Assembly: GCF_014268595.2 (NCBI RefSeq)
Contig: NZ_CP077091.1
Location: 4,632,001-4,696,000 of the forward strand
Direction: 5' to 3'
Length of the DNA: 64,000 nucleotides
Source of the DNA: Pseudomonas hamedanensis
Lineage (GTDB): Bacteria; Pseudomonadota; Gammaproteobacteria; Pseudomonadales; Pseudomonadaceae
The notes beneath the pieces were generated by a model. The model did no database searches and was not told where the DNA came from. It saw only the letters and a list, made by a program, of their open reading frames with translations. The translations under genes and the position numbers were made by a program. Shown piece by piece: positions 8,946 to 16,911 of the stretch; within the stretch, counting starts at the first letter, position 1, and every line of letters starts with the position of its first letter.

Positions 8946-9017
8946 GTTGGGCTGGCCTTCAGTGCGTTTTCACACAGTCTGGTCTGGCGCCGTTTTTTTG
9001 TGCAACTGTGTTCTGTT

Positions 9018-9230
9018 CTACTCGATAATCTGAACTTCTTCCGCCTGCATACCTTTATCTCCTTCTTTGGCAACGAATGACACCTTCTGCCCTTCGTTTA
9101 GACTTTTGAATCCATCCGATTGGATGGTTCTAAAATGGACGATAAGATCGTCACCACTCTGAGGCGTGATGAAACCATAACCTTTTTCATCGTTGAACCA
9201 TTTGACCACACCGGTTTGTTTGTCTGACAT
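9018..9230 (-). CDS. Cold-shock domain protein (CspA family)
   Basis: This 70-residue single cold-shock domain protein is a small OB-fold RNA/ssDNA-binding protein that acts as an RNA chaperone in the cytoplasm. RNP1 is normal (KGYGFITP). RNP2 reads DLIVHF where most family members have DLFVHF, so one of the stacking aromatic residues is replaced by Ile. The start [12 protein letters not shown] is preferred. An in-frame ATG two codons upstream and one at 9266 exist, and aggaag lies just before the former. It is transcribed toward the IS remnant. A small unknown gene lies upstream on the same strand. Confidence 0.93.
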   Translation of the reverse strand: MSDKQTGVVKWFNDEKGYGFITPQSGDDLIVHFRTIQSDGFKSLNEGQKVSFVAKEGDKGMQAEEVQIIE

Positions 9231-9289
9231 GTCCATGCTTCCTGTTTGCTTTGTGTATCGATTCATATCCGAGCGATAGCGACCAGGAT

Positions 9290-9532
9290 TTATCTGTTCC
9301 TTCTGTCGCGAACCAGTCGAACGTTGATTGCGTATTGCTGCCCTGTATCGCTTTTCATCACTTCATAACTGACCCTTCTTCCAGCCCTGATTTTTCCAAT
9401 GATTGGGTCGTCAGGATCAACGCAAAAGATGATTGATGAGGGTTGGGCAATCACATCCTTTGCGGCGTCCTTCAACGGTCCGTTCACCGGCGGGATGATC
9501 GAGTCGTCGCGGTCTGACATTCGCTTTTCCAT
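9290..9532 (-). CDS. Small hypothetical protein, 80 residues
   Basis: I do not recognise this protein by name. It starts [18 protein letters not shown] and is preceded by gggagg about 7 bases upstream; the open frame extends to 9592 without a better start. No signal peptide or membrane segment is visible. The last 40 residues ([18 protein letters not shown], then [20 protein letters not shown]) resemble the second half of an OB or cold-shock fold, with a basic RDRRNR tail. The neighbouring gene on the same strand is a real cold-shock protein 60 bp downstream, so a related nucleic-acid role is possible but unproven. Confidence 0.75.
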   Translation of the reverse strand: MEKRMSDRDDSIIPPVNGPLKDAAKDVIAQPSSIIFCVDPDDPIIGKIRAGRRVSYEVMKSDTGQQYAINVRLVRDRRNR

Positions 9533-9755
9533 CGCAGTACCTCCCTCGAAATTGATCCGCGGCAAACTTGTCTCGAATTCAAATCTAAACAACTTGAATT
9601 CAGCAGGTAACTGTCAGGTTTGACAGTTTTTAGAAACGTTTTGGAATAGCCTGAATCTTGATTTGGAATGACCGGAACATGCCACCGGATCCCCGGTCAA
9701 ACCGGCAGTTTGGTCGCCGTTGTCCGGCGGCAGCTTTTCCCAAGAGGATGTCTGA

Positions 9756-10313
9756 ATGAATATTTCACGCGGTTTTGCCCTGGCATCGCTCCTGACCCTG
9801 GCCGCCGGGCCGGTGTTTGCCGGTTTCAGTCTGAATGACGTGGCCGGTGCGGTATCGGGCATGCAGGGTGGTGACAAGGCGGCCGCTGCCGCGCCGACTT
9901 CGGAGACCGCCGGTTTGCTCAGTGCGCTGAGTGCGCTGGATGTCACGCCGGAGCAAGCCGTCGGCGGCACCAGTGCGATGCTCGGGCTGGCGAAGAATCA
10001 GTTGAGCAGTACCGATTACTCGCAACTGGCCAAGGAAGTGCCGGGCATCGACAAGTTGTCCGGTGGCGGCGGCAACCTGGCGGCGCTGGGCGCGTTGCTC
10101 GGTTCGTCCGGCAAATCCGCAGGCCTGGAGAATGCGCTGGGCAACGTCAAGGACACCAATGACCTGAACAATGCCTTCAGCGCGTTGGGCATGGACAGCG
10201 GCATGATCGGCCAGTTTGCTCCGGTGCTGCTCCAGTACCTCGGTCAGCAGGGTGTCGGCGGTTCGCTGTTGAGCAGCCTGGGCAGCATCTGGGGCACGGG
10301 TACCGGCAGTTGA
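9756..10313 (+). CDS. DUF2780-like exported protein
   Basis: This 185-residue protein has a clear signal peptide (MNISRGFALASLLTLAAG, cleavage likely after VFA at residue 22), so it is periplasmic or secreted. The mature part is rich in Gly, Ala, Ser and Leu. It contains LLSALSALDVTPEQAVGG followed by a short helical repeat-like region, ending in a Gly/Ser tail. This matches the DUF2780 type found in pseudomonads, whose function is unknown. The RBS aagaggatg lies a few bases before the ATG. It converges with the acyltransferase and almost touches it. Confidence 0.85.
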   Translation: MNISRGFALASLLTLAAGPVFAGFSLNDVAGAVSGMQGGDKAAAAAPTSETAGLLSALSALDVTPEQAVGGTSAMLGLAKNQLSSTDYSQLAKEVPGIDKLSGGGGNLAALGALLGSSGKSAGLENALGNVKDTNDLNNAFSALGMDSGMIGQFAPVLLQYLGQQGVGGSLLSSLGSIWGTGTGS

Positions 10314-10314
10314 T

Positions 10315-11202
10315 TCAACGGCGCTCGTTGCGCAGTTCGGCGATGCGCTGGTCCTTCTCGGTCCAGAGCTCGTTGACCCAGTTCTGGACGCGCTCGCGAA
10401 ACGCCGGATCTTTCTCGTAATCGCCCTGCCACAGCGCCGGGTCGAGTTCGCGGGTCTGGATGTCGATGATCACGCGAGGCACGTTGCCGCTGATCAGGTC
10501 CCAGAAGCCCGGGATTTTTTCCTGCGGATAAACCACGGTGACGTCGAGCATGGCGTCGAGTTGTTCACCCAGCGCCGCCAGCACAAACGCCACGCCGCCG
10601 GCCTTGGGCTTGAGCAGGTGGTTGAACGGCGAAGTCTGCTGTGTGCTTTTCGCTGCGGTGTAGCGGGTGCCTTCCAGATAATTCACCACCGTCACCGGCT
10701 GGCGCTTGAACAGCTCGCAGGCCTGTTTGGTGATTTCCAGATCCTTGCCGGCCAGTTCCGGGTTTTTCGCCAGAAACGCCTTGGTGTAGCGCTTCATGAA
10801 GGGGTAATCCAGCGCCCACCACGCCAGGCCCAGAAACGGCACCCAGATCAGCTCTTTCTTCAGGAAGAATTTGAAGAACGGCGTACGCCGGTTGAGCGTC
10901 TGGATCAGCGCCGGAATATCGACCCAGGATTGATGATTGCTGACCACCAGATACGAGGTGTCGCGACGCAGATCGTCGCCACCGCGAATGTCCCACTGCG
11001 TCGGAATGCACCACTGAAAGATCAATTTGTCGATCTCGGCCCAGGTCTCGGCAATCCACATCACCGCCCATGATGCGTAGTCACGCCAGCGCCCGGGTGC
11101 GACCAGTTTGAGCAGGGCGAACACCATCAACGGCCCGATCAGGATCAGGGTGTTGAGCAACAGCAGCAGGGTGACGAAACAGCCGGTGAGCAGGCGGCGC
11201 AT
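10315..11202 (-). CDS. 1-acyl-glycerol-3-phosphate acyltransferase-like protein (YihG type)
   Basis: This 295-residue membrane acyltransferase of the PlsC superfamily probably acylates lysophospholipid at the inner membrane. An N-terminal membrane segment (GCFVTLLLLLNTLILIGPL) is followed by the catalytic HX4D motif in VVSNHQSWVDIPAL near residue 95. The acceptor motif appears as NYLEGTRYT near residue 185. Length and sequence fit the YihG-like group. I chose MRRLLTG at 11202; MARPPDF at 11235 is an alternative, and neither has a strong ribosome site. The long ORF upstream of that runs into a REP pair and is ignored. Confidence 0.88.
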   Translation of the reverse strand: MRRLLTGCFVTLLLLLNTLILIGPLMVFALLKLVAPGRWRDYASWAVMWIAETWAEIDKLIFQWCIPTQWDIRGGDDLRRDTSYLVVSNHQSWVDIPALIQTLNRRTPFFKFFLKKELIWVPFLGLAWWALDYPFMKRYTKAFLAKNPELAGKDLEITKQACELFKRQPVTVVNYLEGTRYTAAKSTQQTSPFNHLLKPKAGGVAFVLAALGEQLDAMLDVTVVYPQEKIPGFWDLISGNVPRVIIDIQTRELDPALWQGDYEKDPAFRERVQNWVNELWTEKDQRIAELRNERR

Positions 11203-11330
11203 AAGCAACTCTTTGAAGTCCGGTGGGCGGGCCATGATAAGCAGCTTCACGCAGCAGGCCAAATCGGCGCTGACGAATGTTTCACTTTTTGCCGGGTATG
11301 CTTCGCTCAAGTGTTGTGTTGACTGAGTTG

Positions 11331-11410
11331 GCCCCTTCGCGAGCAAGCCCGCTCCCACAATTTGAAATGCGTTCACCCTGTGGGAGCGGGCTTGCCCGCG
11401 AAGGCGGCCG
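11331..11410. repeat. REP pair, gcgagcaagcccgctcccac family
   Basis: An inverted pair of the word cgcgagcaagcccgctccca (about 11338-11357 and 11380-11402) has a 22-base spacer. It lies between the divergent acyltransferase and zinc-protease genes. Related pairs occur at 20684, 25793 and 30543, and a single arm is at 22380. Confidence 0.88.
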
Positions 11411-11488
11411 ATGGCGAACGAATGACTTCGCTGGTGTCTAAAATCTCGCGCCTGCCGCCCTTAAATTTTTCCAAGGAAGCCCCCTTAC

Positions 11489-11995
11489 GTGAAATCCCTC
11501 CTTGCTCTGTTTGCCCTTGTCGCCCTGCCGGTCATGGCCGCCGAGCCGACCCTGTACGGGCGTTACGAATACATCGCGCTGCCGGAAATCGGCGGCGAAG
11601 TGCTCAAGGCCAAGATGGACACCGGCGCGCTGACCGCCTCGCTGTCGGCCAAGGACATCGAGACCTTCACCCGCGATGGCGAAGACTGGGTGCGTTTCCG
11701 CCTCGCCACCAAGGACGCCAGCAACAAGGTCTTCGAACACAAGGTGGCGCGCATCAGCAAGATCAAAAGCCGCTCCGACGAGGACGATGAAGAGCGCGAC
11801 GCCAGCGATGCCGCCAAGCGCCCGGTGGTCGATCTGGAATTGTGCCTGGGCAACGTCAAGCGCACCGTCGAGGTCAACCTTACCGATCGCAGCCACTTCA
11901 ATTACCCGCTGCTGATCGGTGCCAAGGCCTTGCGCGAGTTCGGCGCGGCAGTCAATCCGGCACGGCGCTACACCGCCGACAAGCCTGACTGCTAA
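11489..11995 (+). CDS. RimK/LysX-associated zinc protease family protein (exported)
   Basis: This 168-residue protein starts with GTG (aaggaagc about 9 bases upstream). It has a signal peptide, MKSLLALFALVALPVMAAEP. The rest is the retropepsin-like fold of the PF05618 family, often called ATP-dependent zinc protease. KMDTGALTASLSA near residue 42 carries the DTG motif. LLIGAKALREFGAAVNPARR is at the C-terminus. The acidic insert SDEDDEERDASDA near residue 95 looks flexible. Despite the family name, nothing here suggests ATP binding. It sits just upstream of creBCD but has its own gap of about 70 bp. Confidence 0.88.
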   Translation: MKSLLALFALVALPVMAAEPTLYGRYEYIALPEIGGEVLKAKMDTGALTASLSAKDIETFTRDGEDWVRFRLATKDASNKVFEHKVARISKIKSRSDEDDEERDASDAAKRPVVDLELCLGNVKRTVEVNLTDRSHFNYPLLIGAKALREFGAAVNPARRYTADKPDC

Positions 11996-12064
11996 GTGGT
12001 CTGATTGACGTAACGCCGGGCTTGGGGCACCGTTCGCGCATTACCTGCCACGGGCTCGGACGCC

Positions 12065-12745
12065 ATGCCGCACATTCTGATTGTCGAAGACGAAGCGGCG
12101 ATTGCCGACACGCTGATATTTGCCTTGCAGGGCGAGGGGTTCACCACCACGTGGCTGAGCCTCGGCGCGGCGGCGCTGGAACACCAGCGGCAGACGCCGG
12201 CCGATCTGATCATTCTCGACATCGGCCTGCCGGACATCAGTGGCTTCGAGACCTGCAAGCAACTGCGGCGCTTCACCGAAGTGCCGGTGCTGTTCCTCAG
12301 CGCACGGGATGCCGAGATCGACCGCGTGGTGGGGCTGGAGATCGGCGCAGACGATTACGTGGTCAAGCCGTTCAGCCCGCGCGAAGTGGCGGCGCGGGTC
12401 AAAGCCATCCTCAAGCGCATCGCGCCGCGCCCCTCCGTGGATACCGGTTCCACGTTGTTTCGCATCGATCCCGAACGCGTACAAATCAGCTATCGCGGCC
12501 AGCCACTGAGCCTGACCCGTCATGAATTCCGTCTGCTGCAATGCCTGCTCGAACAGCCCGAGCGGGTTTTCAGCCGCGAGCAATTGCTCGACGCGCTGGG
12601 CGTTGCCGCTGATGCCGGTTACGAACGCAGCATCGACAGCCACATCAAAAGCGTACGTGCCAAGCTGCGCCTGGTGCGCGCCGACGCCGAGCCGATCCAG
12701 ACCCATCGCGGCCTCGGCTACAGCTACAGTCCGGGGCATAGCTGA
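12065..12745 (+). CDS. creB: Two-component response regulator CreB
   Basis: This 226-residue OmpR/PhoB-type regulator has a receiver domain at residues 1-120 with the phospho-acceptor D52 (LIILDIGLPDISGFE). A winged-helix DNA-binding domain covers residues 130-225 (LTRHEFRLLQCLLEQP and SIDSHIKSVRAKL). It is partnered by the kinase encoded next to it. The order creB-creC-creD identifies it. In Pseudomonas, CreBC affects beta-lactam and peptidoglycan-stress responses and metabolism, and controls creD. Its stop overlaps the creC start by one base, so the pair is translationally coupled. Confidence 0.93.
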   Translation: MPHILIVEDEAAIADTLIFALQGEGFTTTWLSLGAAALEHQRQTPADLIILDIGLPDISGFETCKQLRRFTEVPVLFLSARDAEIDRVVGLEIGADDYVVKPFSPREVAARVKAILKRIAPRPSVDTGSTLFRIDPERVQISYRGQPLSLTRHEFRLLQCLLEQPERVFSREQLLDALGVAADAGYERSIDSHIKSVRAKLRLVRADAEPIQTHRGLGYSYSPGHS

Positions 12746-14163
12746 TGTCGTTGGGCCTGCGCATTTTCCTGGTGTACGTGCTGTTTGTCGGCCTGACCGG
12801 TTATTTCGTACTGAACACGGTGATGGAGGAAATCCGCCCCGGCGTGCGCCAGTCCACCGAAGAGACACTGGTCGATACCGCCAACCTGATGGCGGAAATC
12901 CTGCGCGACGATTTCAAGGCCGGCACCCTCAGCGAGAACCGCTGGCCGCAATTGCTGCGTGCCTATGGCGAGCGCCAGCCGCAGGCGACGATTTGGGGCC
13001 TGCCGAAGAATCAGGTCAACCACCGCATCTATGTCACCGACGCCAAAGGCATCGTCGTGCTCGATTCCAGTGGCGTGGCGGTCGGTCAGGATTACTCGCG
13101 CTGGAATGACGTCTACCTGACCCTGCGCGGCGAGTACGGCGCGCGCTCCAGCCGCAGCGATGCCGGTGATCCGGGTTCGTCAGTCATGCACGTCGGCGCG
13201 CCGATCCGTGACAACGGCAAGATCATCGGCGTGGTCACCGTGGCCAAACCCAACAGTTCGCTGCAGCCGTATGTCGATCGCACTGAACGGCGCCTGCTGA
13301 TTTACGGTGCCGGCCTGATCGGCCTCGGTCTGTTGTTCGGCGCCTTGCTGTCGTGGTGGCTGAGCCGCGCGCTGCATCGCCTGACCGGTTATGCGCAAGC
13401 CGTGAGCGAAGGGCGGCGGGTGGAAGTGCCGCACTATCGCGGCGGTGAACTTGCGCAACTCGCCACGGCGGTCGAGCAGATGCGCACGCAACTGGAAGGC
13501 AAGGCCTACGTCGAGCGCTATGTGCACACGCTGACCCACGAACTGAAAAGCCCGCTGGCGGCGATTCGCGGTGCGGCGGAGTTGCTGCTGGCGGACATGC
13601 CAACGGTTCAGCGCCTGCGCTTTGTCGGCAATATCGACAGCGAAAGTGCGCGCATGCAACAGTTGATCGAACGCTTGCTCAACCTGGCGCAGGTCGAACA
13701 ACGCCAAGGCCTGGAAGAGCGAGTGGCGGTGCCGCTTTCGGTGTTGGTCGAGCAACTATTGAGCGCCCAAGCGGCGCGGATCGAGGGGAAACAACTGCGT
13801 GTCGAGCAAGCGATCGGCAGCGATCTGCTGCTGATTGGCGAGCCGTTCCTGCTGCGCCAGGCCTTGGGCAATCTGCTGGAAAACGCGCTCGATTTCACCC
13901 CGGCGCAAGGCGTGTTGCGCTTCAGTGCCGAGCGGGTCGGCGAGCAGATCGAATGTCGTCTGTTCAACCAAACCGCGCCGATCCCCGATTACGCCTTGCC
14001 GCGTTTGACCGAGCGGTTCTACTCGTTGCCGCGCCCGGACACCGGGCGCAAAAGTACCGGGCTGGGGCTGAATTTTGTCGAGGAAGTGGTCAAGTTGCAT
14101 GGCGGGACAATGCGGATTCGTAACGTCGAAAAGGGTGTTGAGGTGACGTTGCGCCTGCCTTGA
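12745..14163 (+). CDS. creC: Sensor histidine kinase CreC
   Basis: This 472-residue membrane kinase has a membrane segment at residues 5-27, a periplasmic sensor region of about 150 residues, a second membrane segment near 180-205 (LIYGAGLIGLGLLFGALLSW) and a HAMP linker. The dimerisation/phosphoacceptor domain has THELKSPLAAIRGAAELL, in which the His is phosphorylated. The ATP-binding domain has N and G boxes NLLENALDFTP and KSTGLGLNFVEEVV. It phosphorylates CreB. It begins in the last base of the creB stop codon. Confidence 0.93.
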   Translation: MSLGLRIFLVYVLFVGLTGYFVLNTVMEEIRPGVRQSTEETLVDTANLMAEILRDDFKAGTLSENRWPQLLRAYGERQPQATIWGLPKNQVNHRIYVTDAKGIVVLDSSGVAVGQDYSRWNDVYLTLRGEYGARSSRSDAGDPGSSVMHVGAPIRDNGKIIGVVTVAKPNSSLQPYVDRTERRLLIYGAGLIGLGLLFGALLSWWLSRALHRLTGYAQAVSEGRRVEVPHYRGGELAQLATAVEQMRTQLEGKAYVERYVHTLTHELKSPLAAIRGAAELLLADMPTVQRLRFVGNIDSESARMQQLIERLLNLAQVEQRQGLEERVAVPLSVLVEQLLSAQAARIEGKQLRVEQAIGSDLLLIGEPFLLRQALGNLLENALDFTPAQGVLRFSAERVGEQIECRLFNQTAPIPDYALPRLTERFYSLPRPDTGRKSTGLGLNFVEEVVKLHGGTMRIRNVEKGVEVTLRLP

Positions 14164-14170
14164 GCTGATC

Positions 14171-14308
14171 CCTGTGGCGAGGGAGCTTGCTCCCGCTGGG
14201 CTGCGAAGCGGCCCCGGGTCCATGCGCCTCGGTGTGTGTGCTGAGTCGCTGATAAAGGCTTACGACGACTGCGTCGCCGAGCGGGAGCAAGCTCCCTCGC
14301 CACAGGGG
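14171..14308. repeat. Long inverted repeat, tgtggcgagg family, variant
   Basis: The arms read tgtggcgagggagcttgctc at 14173 and the complement ending near 14306. An inner complementary pair (gcgaagcggcccc type) is less well kept. The outer word is shared with the elements at 5941 and 28581, but the inner arm agggagcttgctccc differs. It lies between creC and creD. Confidence 0.85.
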
Positions 14309-14337
14309 CCGGTGCATTTTCCACACAATCTCCATAT

Positions 14338-14352
14338 TTCCCCCACATTCCC
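14338..14352 (+). promoter_or_regulatory. Possible CreB-type tag before creD
   Basis: Two TTCCC words (14338-14342 and 14348-14352) are repeated 10 bases apart, 48 bases before the creD start. Known CreB tags in enterobacteria are direct TTCAC repeats with 11-base periodicity, so this is only similar. The position suits activation of creD. The match is weak. Confidence 0.25.
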
Positions 14353-14400
14353 ACCACACCGCATCGCCAGACTCCCCCTCATCCAAACAGGGAGAGTCCC

Positions 14401-15771
14401 ATGAACAAGAATCTGACCATCAAGCTCGGCGCCATTGCCCTGCTGATCCTGCTGTTGCTGATCCCGTTGCTGATGATCGACGGCGTCATCGACGAGCGTC
14501 AGCAACTGCGCGACGGCGTGCTCGAAGACATCGCCCGCAGTTCCAGTTATAGCCAGCAACTGAGCGGGCCGGTGATGGTGGTGCCGTATCGCAAAGTGAT
14601 CCATAACTGGAAGACCCACGATAAAACCAACAAGCGCTATGACGAACCGACTGAGGAGCGCGGTCGTCTGTATTTCCTGCCGGAGCGCTTCGAACTCGAC
14701 GGCCAGGTGCAGACCGAGCTGCGCGCCCGGGGCATTTATGAAGCGCGGCTGTTTCACGCCGATAACCGCATCAACGGTCATTTCTCGTTACCGGCGCAGT
14801 TGGGGATTAAAGAAGACTTCAGCGATTACCGTTTTGACGCGCCGTTCCTCGCGGTCGGTATCAGCGACATCCGCGGGATCGAAAACGCACTGCAACTGGA
14901 ACTCGACGGCCAGCGCCTGGATTTCGTTCCGGGGACTCAAGTCGGCTGGCTCGGAGAAGGCGTTCGCGTGACGCTGCCGCTGCTGGACACCGGCAAAACC
15001 ACCGAGCTGAGCTTTGGTTTCGACCTGCGCCTGCAAGGCACCGGTTCATTGCAGGTGTTGCCGGTGGGCAAGACCAGCAGCGTCAGCCTGACTGCCAACT
15101 GGCCGCACCCCAGTTTTGTCGGCAACTTTCTGCCGGGCAAACGGGAGATCAGCGACGCCGGTTTCAGTGCTGACTGGCAGACCACTTTCTTCTCTACCAA
15201 CCTGCAAGACGCCATGAGCCGTTGCGTCAATAGCAACGAGTGCGAGGCGTTTACCGGCCGCAGCTTCGGCGTGAGCTTCATCGATCCGGTGGATCAGTAC
15301 CTGAAAAGCGATCGGGCGATCAAATACGCGCTGCTGTTCATCGTCCTGACGTTCGCCGGTTTCTTCCTCTTCGAAGTGCTCAAGAGCCTGGCGGTGCACC
15401 CTGTGCAATACGCCTTGGTCGGCGTGGCGCTGGCGTTCTTTTATCTGTTACTGCTGTCGTTGTCGGAACACATCGGTTTTGCCCTGGCGTACGTGCTGTC
15501 GGCCAGTGGCTGCGTGCTACTGATCGGTTTCTATGTCAGTCATGTGCTGCGCAGCGCGTGGCATGGCTTGAGTTTTTCGGCCGGGCTGGCGGCGTTGTAC
15601 GGCCTGCTTTATGGCTTGCTGAGCGCCGAGGATTACGCGCTGTTGATGGGCTCGCTGCTGCTGTTCGGCTTGCTCGGAGTGTTCATGGTGCTGACACGCA
15701 AACTGGACTGGTACGGGATTGGTTTGAAACCGGCCAAACCGCTGGAGTTTGATGTGGAGGTGATGCAATGA
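14401..15771 (+). CDS. creD: Inner membrane protein CreD
   Basis: This 456-residue protein has an N-terminal membrane segment (LTIKLGAIALLILLLLIPLL), a large periplasmic domain of about 270 residues, and five to six membrane helices from about residue 300 to 440. This is the normal CreD architecture. CreD is the main CreBC-controlled gene, and its loss or overproduction affects envelope integrity and beta-lactam response; its biochemical activity is not known. A gggagag ribosome site precedes the ATG. A long repeat separates it from creC, so it probably has its own CreB-controlled promoter. Confidence 0.92.
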   Translation: MNKNLTIKLGAIALLILLLLIPLLMIDGVIDERQQLRDGVLEDIARSSSYSQQLSGPVMVVPYRKVIHNWKTHDKTNKRYDEPTEERGRLYFLPERFELDGQVQTELRARGIYEARLFHADNRINGHFSLPAQLGIKEDFSDYRFDAPFLAVGISDIRGIENALQLELDGQRLDFVPGTQVGWLGEGVRVTLPLLDTGKTTELSFGFDLRLQGTGSLQVLPVGKTSSVSLTANWPHPSFVGNFLPGKREISDAGFSADWQTTFFSTNLQDAMSRCVNSNECEAFTGRSFGVSFIDPVDQYLKSDRAIKYALLFIVLTFAGFFLFEVLKSLAVHPVQYALVGVALAFFYLLLLSLSEHIGFALAYVLSASGCVLLIGFYVSHVLRSAWHGLSFSAGLAALYGLLYGLLSAEDYALLMGSLLLFGLLGVFMVLTRKLDWYGIGLKPAKPLEFDVEVMQ

Positions 15772-15858
15772 GCGGGTTGGGCTTGCGCGAGGATCAGCAT
15801 TGGAAGGACGGATTGGTGATGCGGCTTATCGGGCTTTTGCCTGTGGAACCGAGGTGGG

Positions 15859-15931
15859 GCCATCGCGAGCAGGCTCACTCCTACAGGGGAACGCGGTCAA
15901 CTGTGGGAGTGAGCCTGCTCGCGATAGGGGC
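15859..15931. repeat. REP pair between convergent creD and GST genes
   Basis: An inverted pair of the atcgcgagcaggctcactcc word (15860-15884 and 15903-15927) lies in the gap after creD. It can form a long hairpin at the ends of both transcripts. Confidence 0.88.
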
Positions 15932-15949
15932 CGAGCAAGCGCCGCAGAA

Positions 15950-16579
15950 TCAGGACTTGGGCATTGTTGCAACCATGGACGGTCGCTGACTCACCTCAAA
16001 ATACCAGTTGGTCAGTTGCGGGTTGGCCGCGCGCCAGTCCAGGTCGGGGAAGCGCAGGTCGAGATAACCCAGCGCACACGCCACGCTGATCGCCGCGACA
16101 TCGAAATGGCTGGTCAGCTCGGCGATCGCATCCTGTTCCAGCACGGCCAGGGCGCGGCGAATCTTGTCGCGCTGGGCGTCGAGCCATTCGTCCCAGTGCT
16201 TCTCTACCGGGCGTAAAACGGTTTCGTATCGCACCATCACCGAGGCATCCATGATCCCGTCGGCCATCGATGCCAGGGTCAGCCGCCGCCAGCGCGCCGC
16301 GCCTTCGCGGGGGATCAGCGGGTTGCCGACGTGCTGCTGGTCGAGGTATTCGAGGATCACCCGGCTGTCATGGATGACGTTGCCATCGGCCAGGCGCAGG
16401 GCGGGGATCTTGCTCAGCGGGTTGTCGGCGATCAGCGCCGGGTCCGGGCTGACCGGGCTGAGCACACAGTCTTGCAGGGCGACGCGATCCTGCTGACCGG
16501 TTTCGTGCAGCAGCACCATGACCTTGCGGACGAAGGGCGACAGGGTGTTGTGGTACAGGGTCATGCTGGGGGCGGACAT
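15950..16579 (-). CDS. Glutathione S-transferase family protein
   Basis: This 209-residue cytoplasmic protein has a thioredoxin-like N-terminal domain at residues 5-85. MTLYHNTLSPFVRKVMVLL holds the likely catalytic Ser/Thr region, and NPLSKIPALRLADGNVIHDS is the cis-Pro and gamma-glutamyl binding segment. An all-helical C-terminal domain follows. Substrate is not predictable. The start MSAPSMTLYHN at 16579 is chosen, with MTLYHN at 16564 as an alternative. The longer ORF to 16678 is read through a REP arm and is rejected. Confidence 0.9.
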   Translation of the reverse strand: MSAPSMTLYHNTLSPFVRKVMVLLHETGQQDRVALQDCVLSPVSPDPALIADNPLSKIPALRLADGNVIHDSRVILEYLDQQHVGNPLIPREGAARWRRLTLASMADGIMDASVMVRYETVLRPVEKHWDEWLDAQRDKIRRALAVLEQDAIAELTSHFDVAAISVACALGYLDLRFPDLDWRAANPQLTNWYFEVSQRPSMVATMPKS

Positions 16580-16635
16580 GGGCAAGGTCTCGATCAGGAC
16601 TATGATCGGGCAGCATAGCCTGTTACCGATCCCTT

Positions 16636-16723
16636 GTAGGAGTGAGCCTGCTCGCGATGACGTTGGGTCAGTCAACATCGATGTTGAACATTAGTCCGCT
16701 ATCGCGAGCAGGCTCACTCCTAC
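16636..16723. repeat. REP pair upstream of the GST gene
   Basis: Inverted copies at 16636-16659 and 16699-16723 of the gtaggagtgagcctgctcgc word are separated by 39 bases that contain a short caacatcgatgttg palindrome. It lies between two minus-strand genes. Confidence 0.88.
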
Positions 16724-16731
16724 ACGGGATT

Positions 16732-16911
16732 TCAGCTTCGCCGCATTAATCCCTTTATGGCCAAGAATGCCGGCACGCCAAGCCCGACCCAGCTCAACGC
16801 ATCCCAGAGTCCATCCCCGAGCAACGCCGCAAACAGCCCACCGGCACTGAGCAGCGCAAGCACAATCGGCGTGCTGAAGACTTTCCAGAAACTCGACTGA
16901 CGCGGTTTCAT
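16732..16911 (-). CDS. Small membrane protein, 59 residues
   Basis: The gene starts at ATG 16911, overlapping the stop of the PepSY gene by ATGA, and ends at TGA 16732. It begins MKPRQSSFWKVFSTPIVLAL. There are two predicted membrane helices, about residues 14-31 and 38-53, with a basic N-terminus and a basic MRRS end. The coupling to a PepSY membrane protein downstream of a siderophore receptor suggests a small partner in iron release or reduction. I do not know a named family, and function is inference. Confidence 0.75.
   Translation of the reverse strand: MKPRQSSFWKVFSTPIVLALLSAGGLFAALLGDGLWDALSWVGLGVPAFLAIKGLMRRS

Larger units (their letters stand above)
8419..8981 (+). mobile_element. 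Internally deleted IS1182-like element with intact ends
   Basis: The terminal inverted repeats are a perfect 16 bases, cagactgtgtgaaaac at 8419-8434 and its complement at 8966-8981. They are flanked by the direct repeat GTCT at 8415-8418 and 8982-8985, read as a 4-bp target duplication. Inside, only the first ~55 and last ~70 residues of a transposase survive, so more than 1 kb of a usual IS of this type has been lost. Both ends are intact, so a related transposase could in principle still move it. The family is assigned from the recognisable transposase N-terminus MAYIQEQSRSQTSLFPVSLE. Confidence 0.85.
8404..8999 (+). terminator. fdhA terminator hairpin split by an insertion
   Basis: The left stem aaaacggcgcc is at 8404-8414. 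Its complement ggcgccgtttt is at 8986-8996, followed by three more T residues. Joined by a single GTCT, these give an 11-bp stem with a 4-base loop and a seven-T tail, a normal intrinsic terminator 16 bases after fdhA. The 563-bp element and a second GTCT now separate the arms. The element carries its own hairpins, which may replace the lost function. Confidence 0.8.

Noticed and set aside
15768..15989. 73-codon ORF overlapping the creD stop by ATGA
   Set aside because: Most of it is encoded by a REP pair and its product has no consistent character. Overlap alone is not enough.
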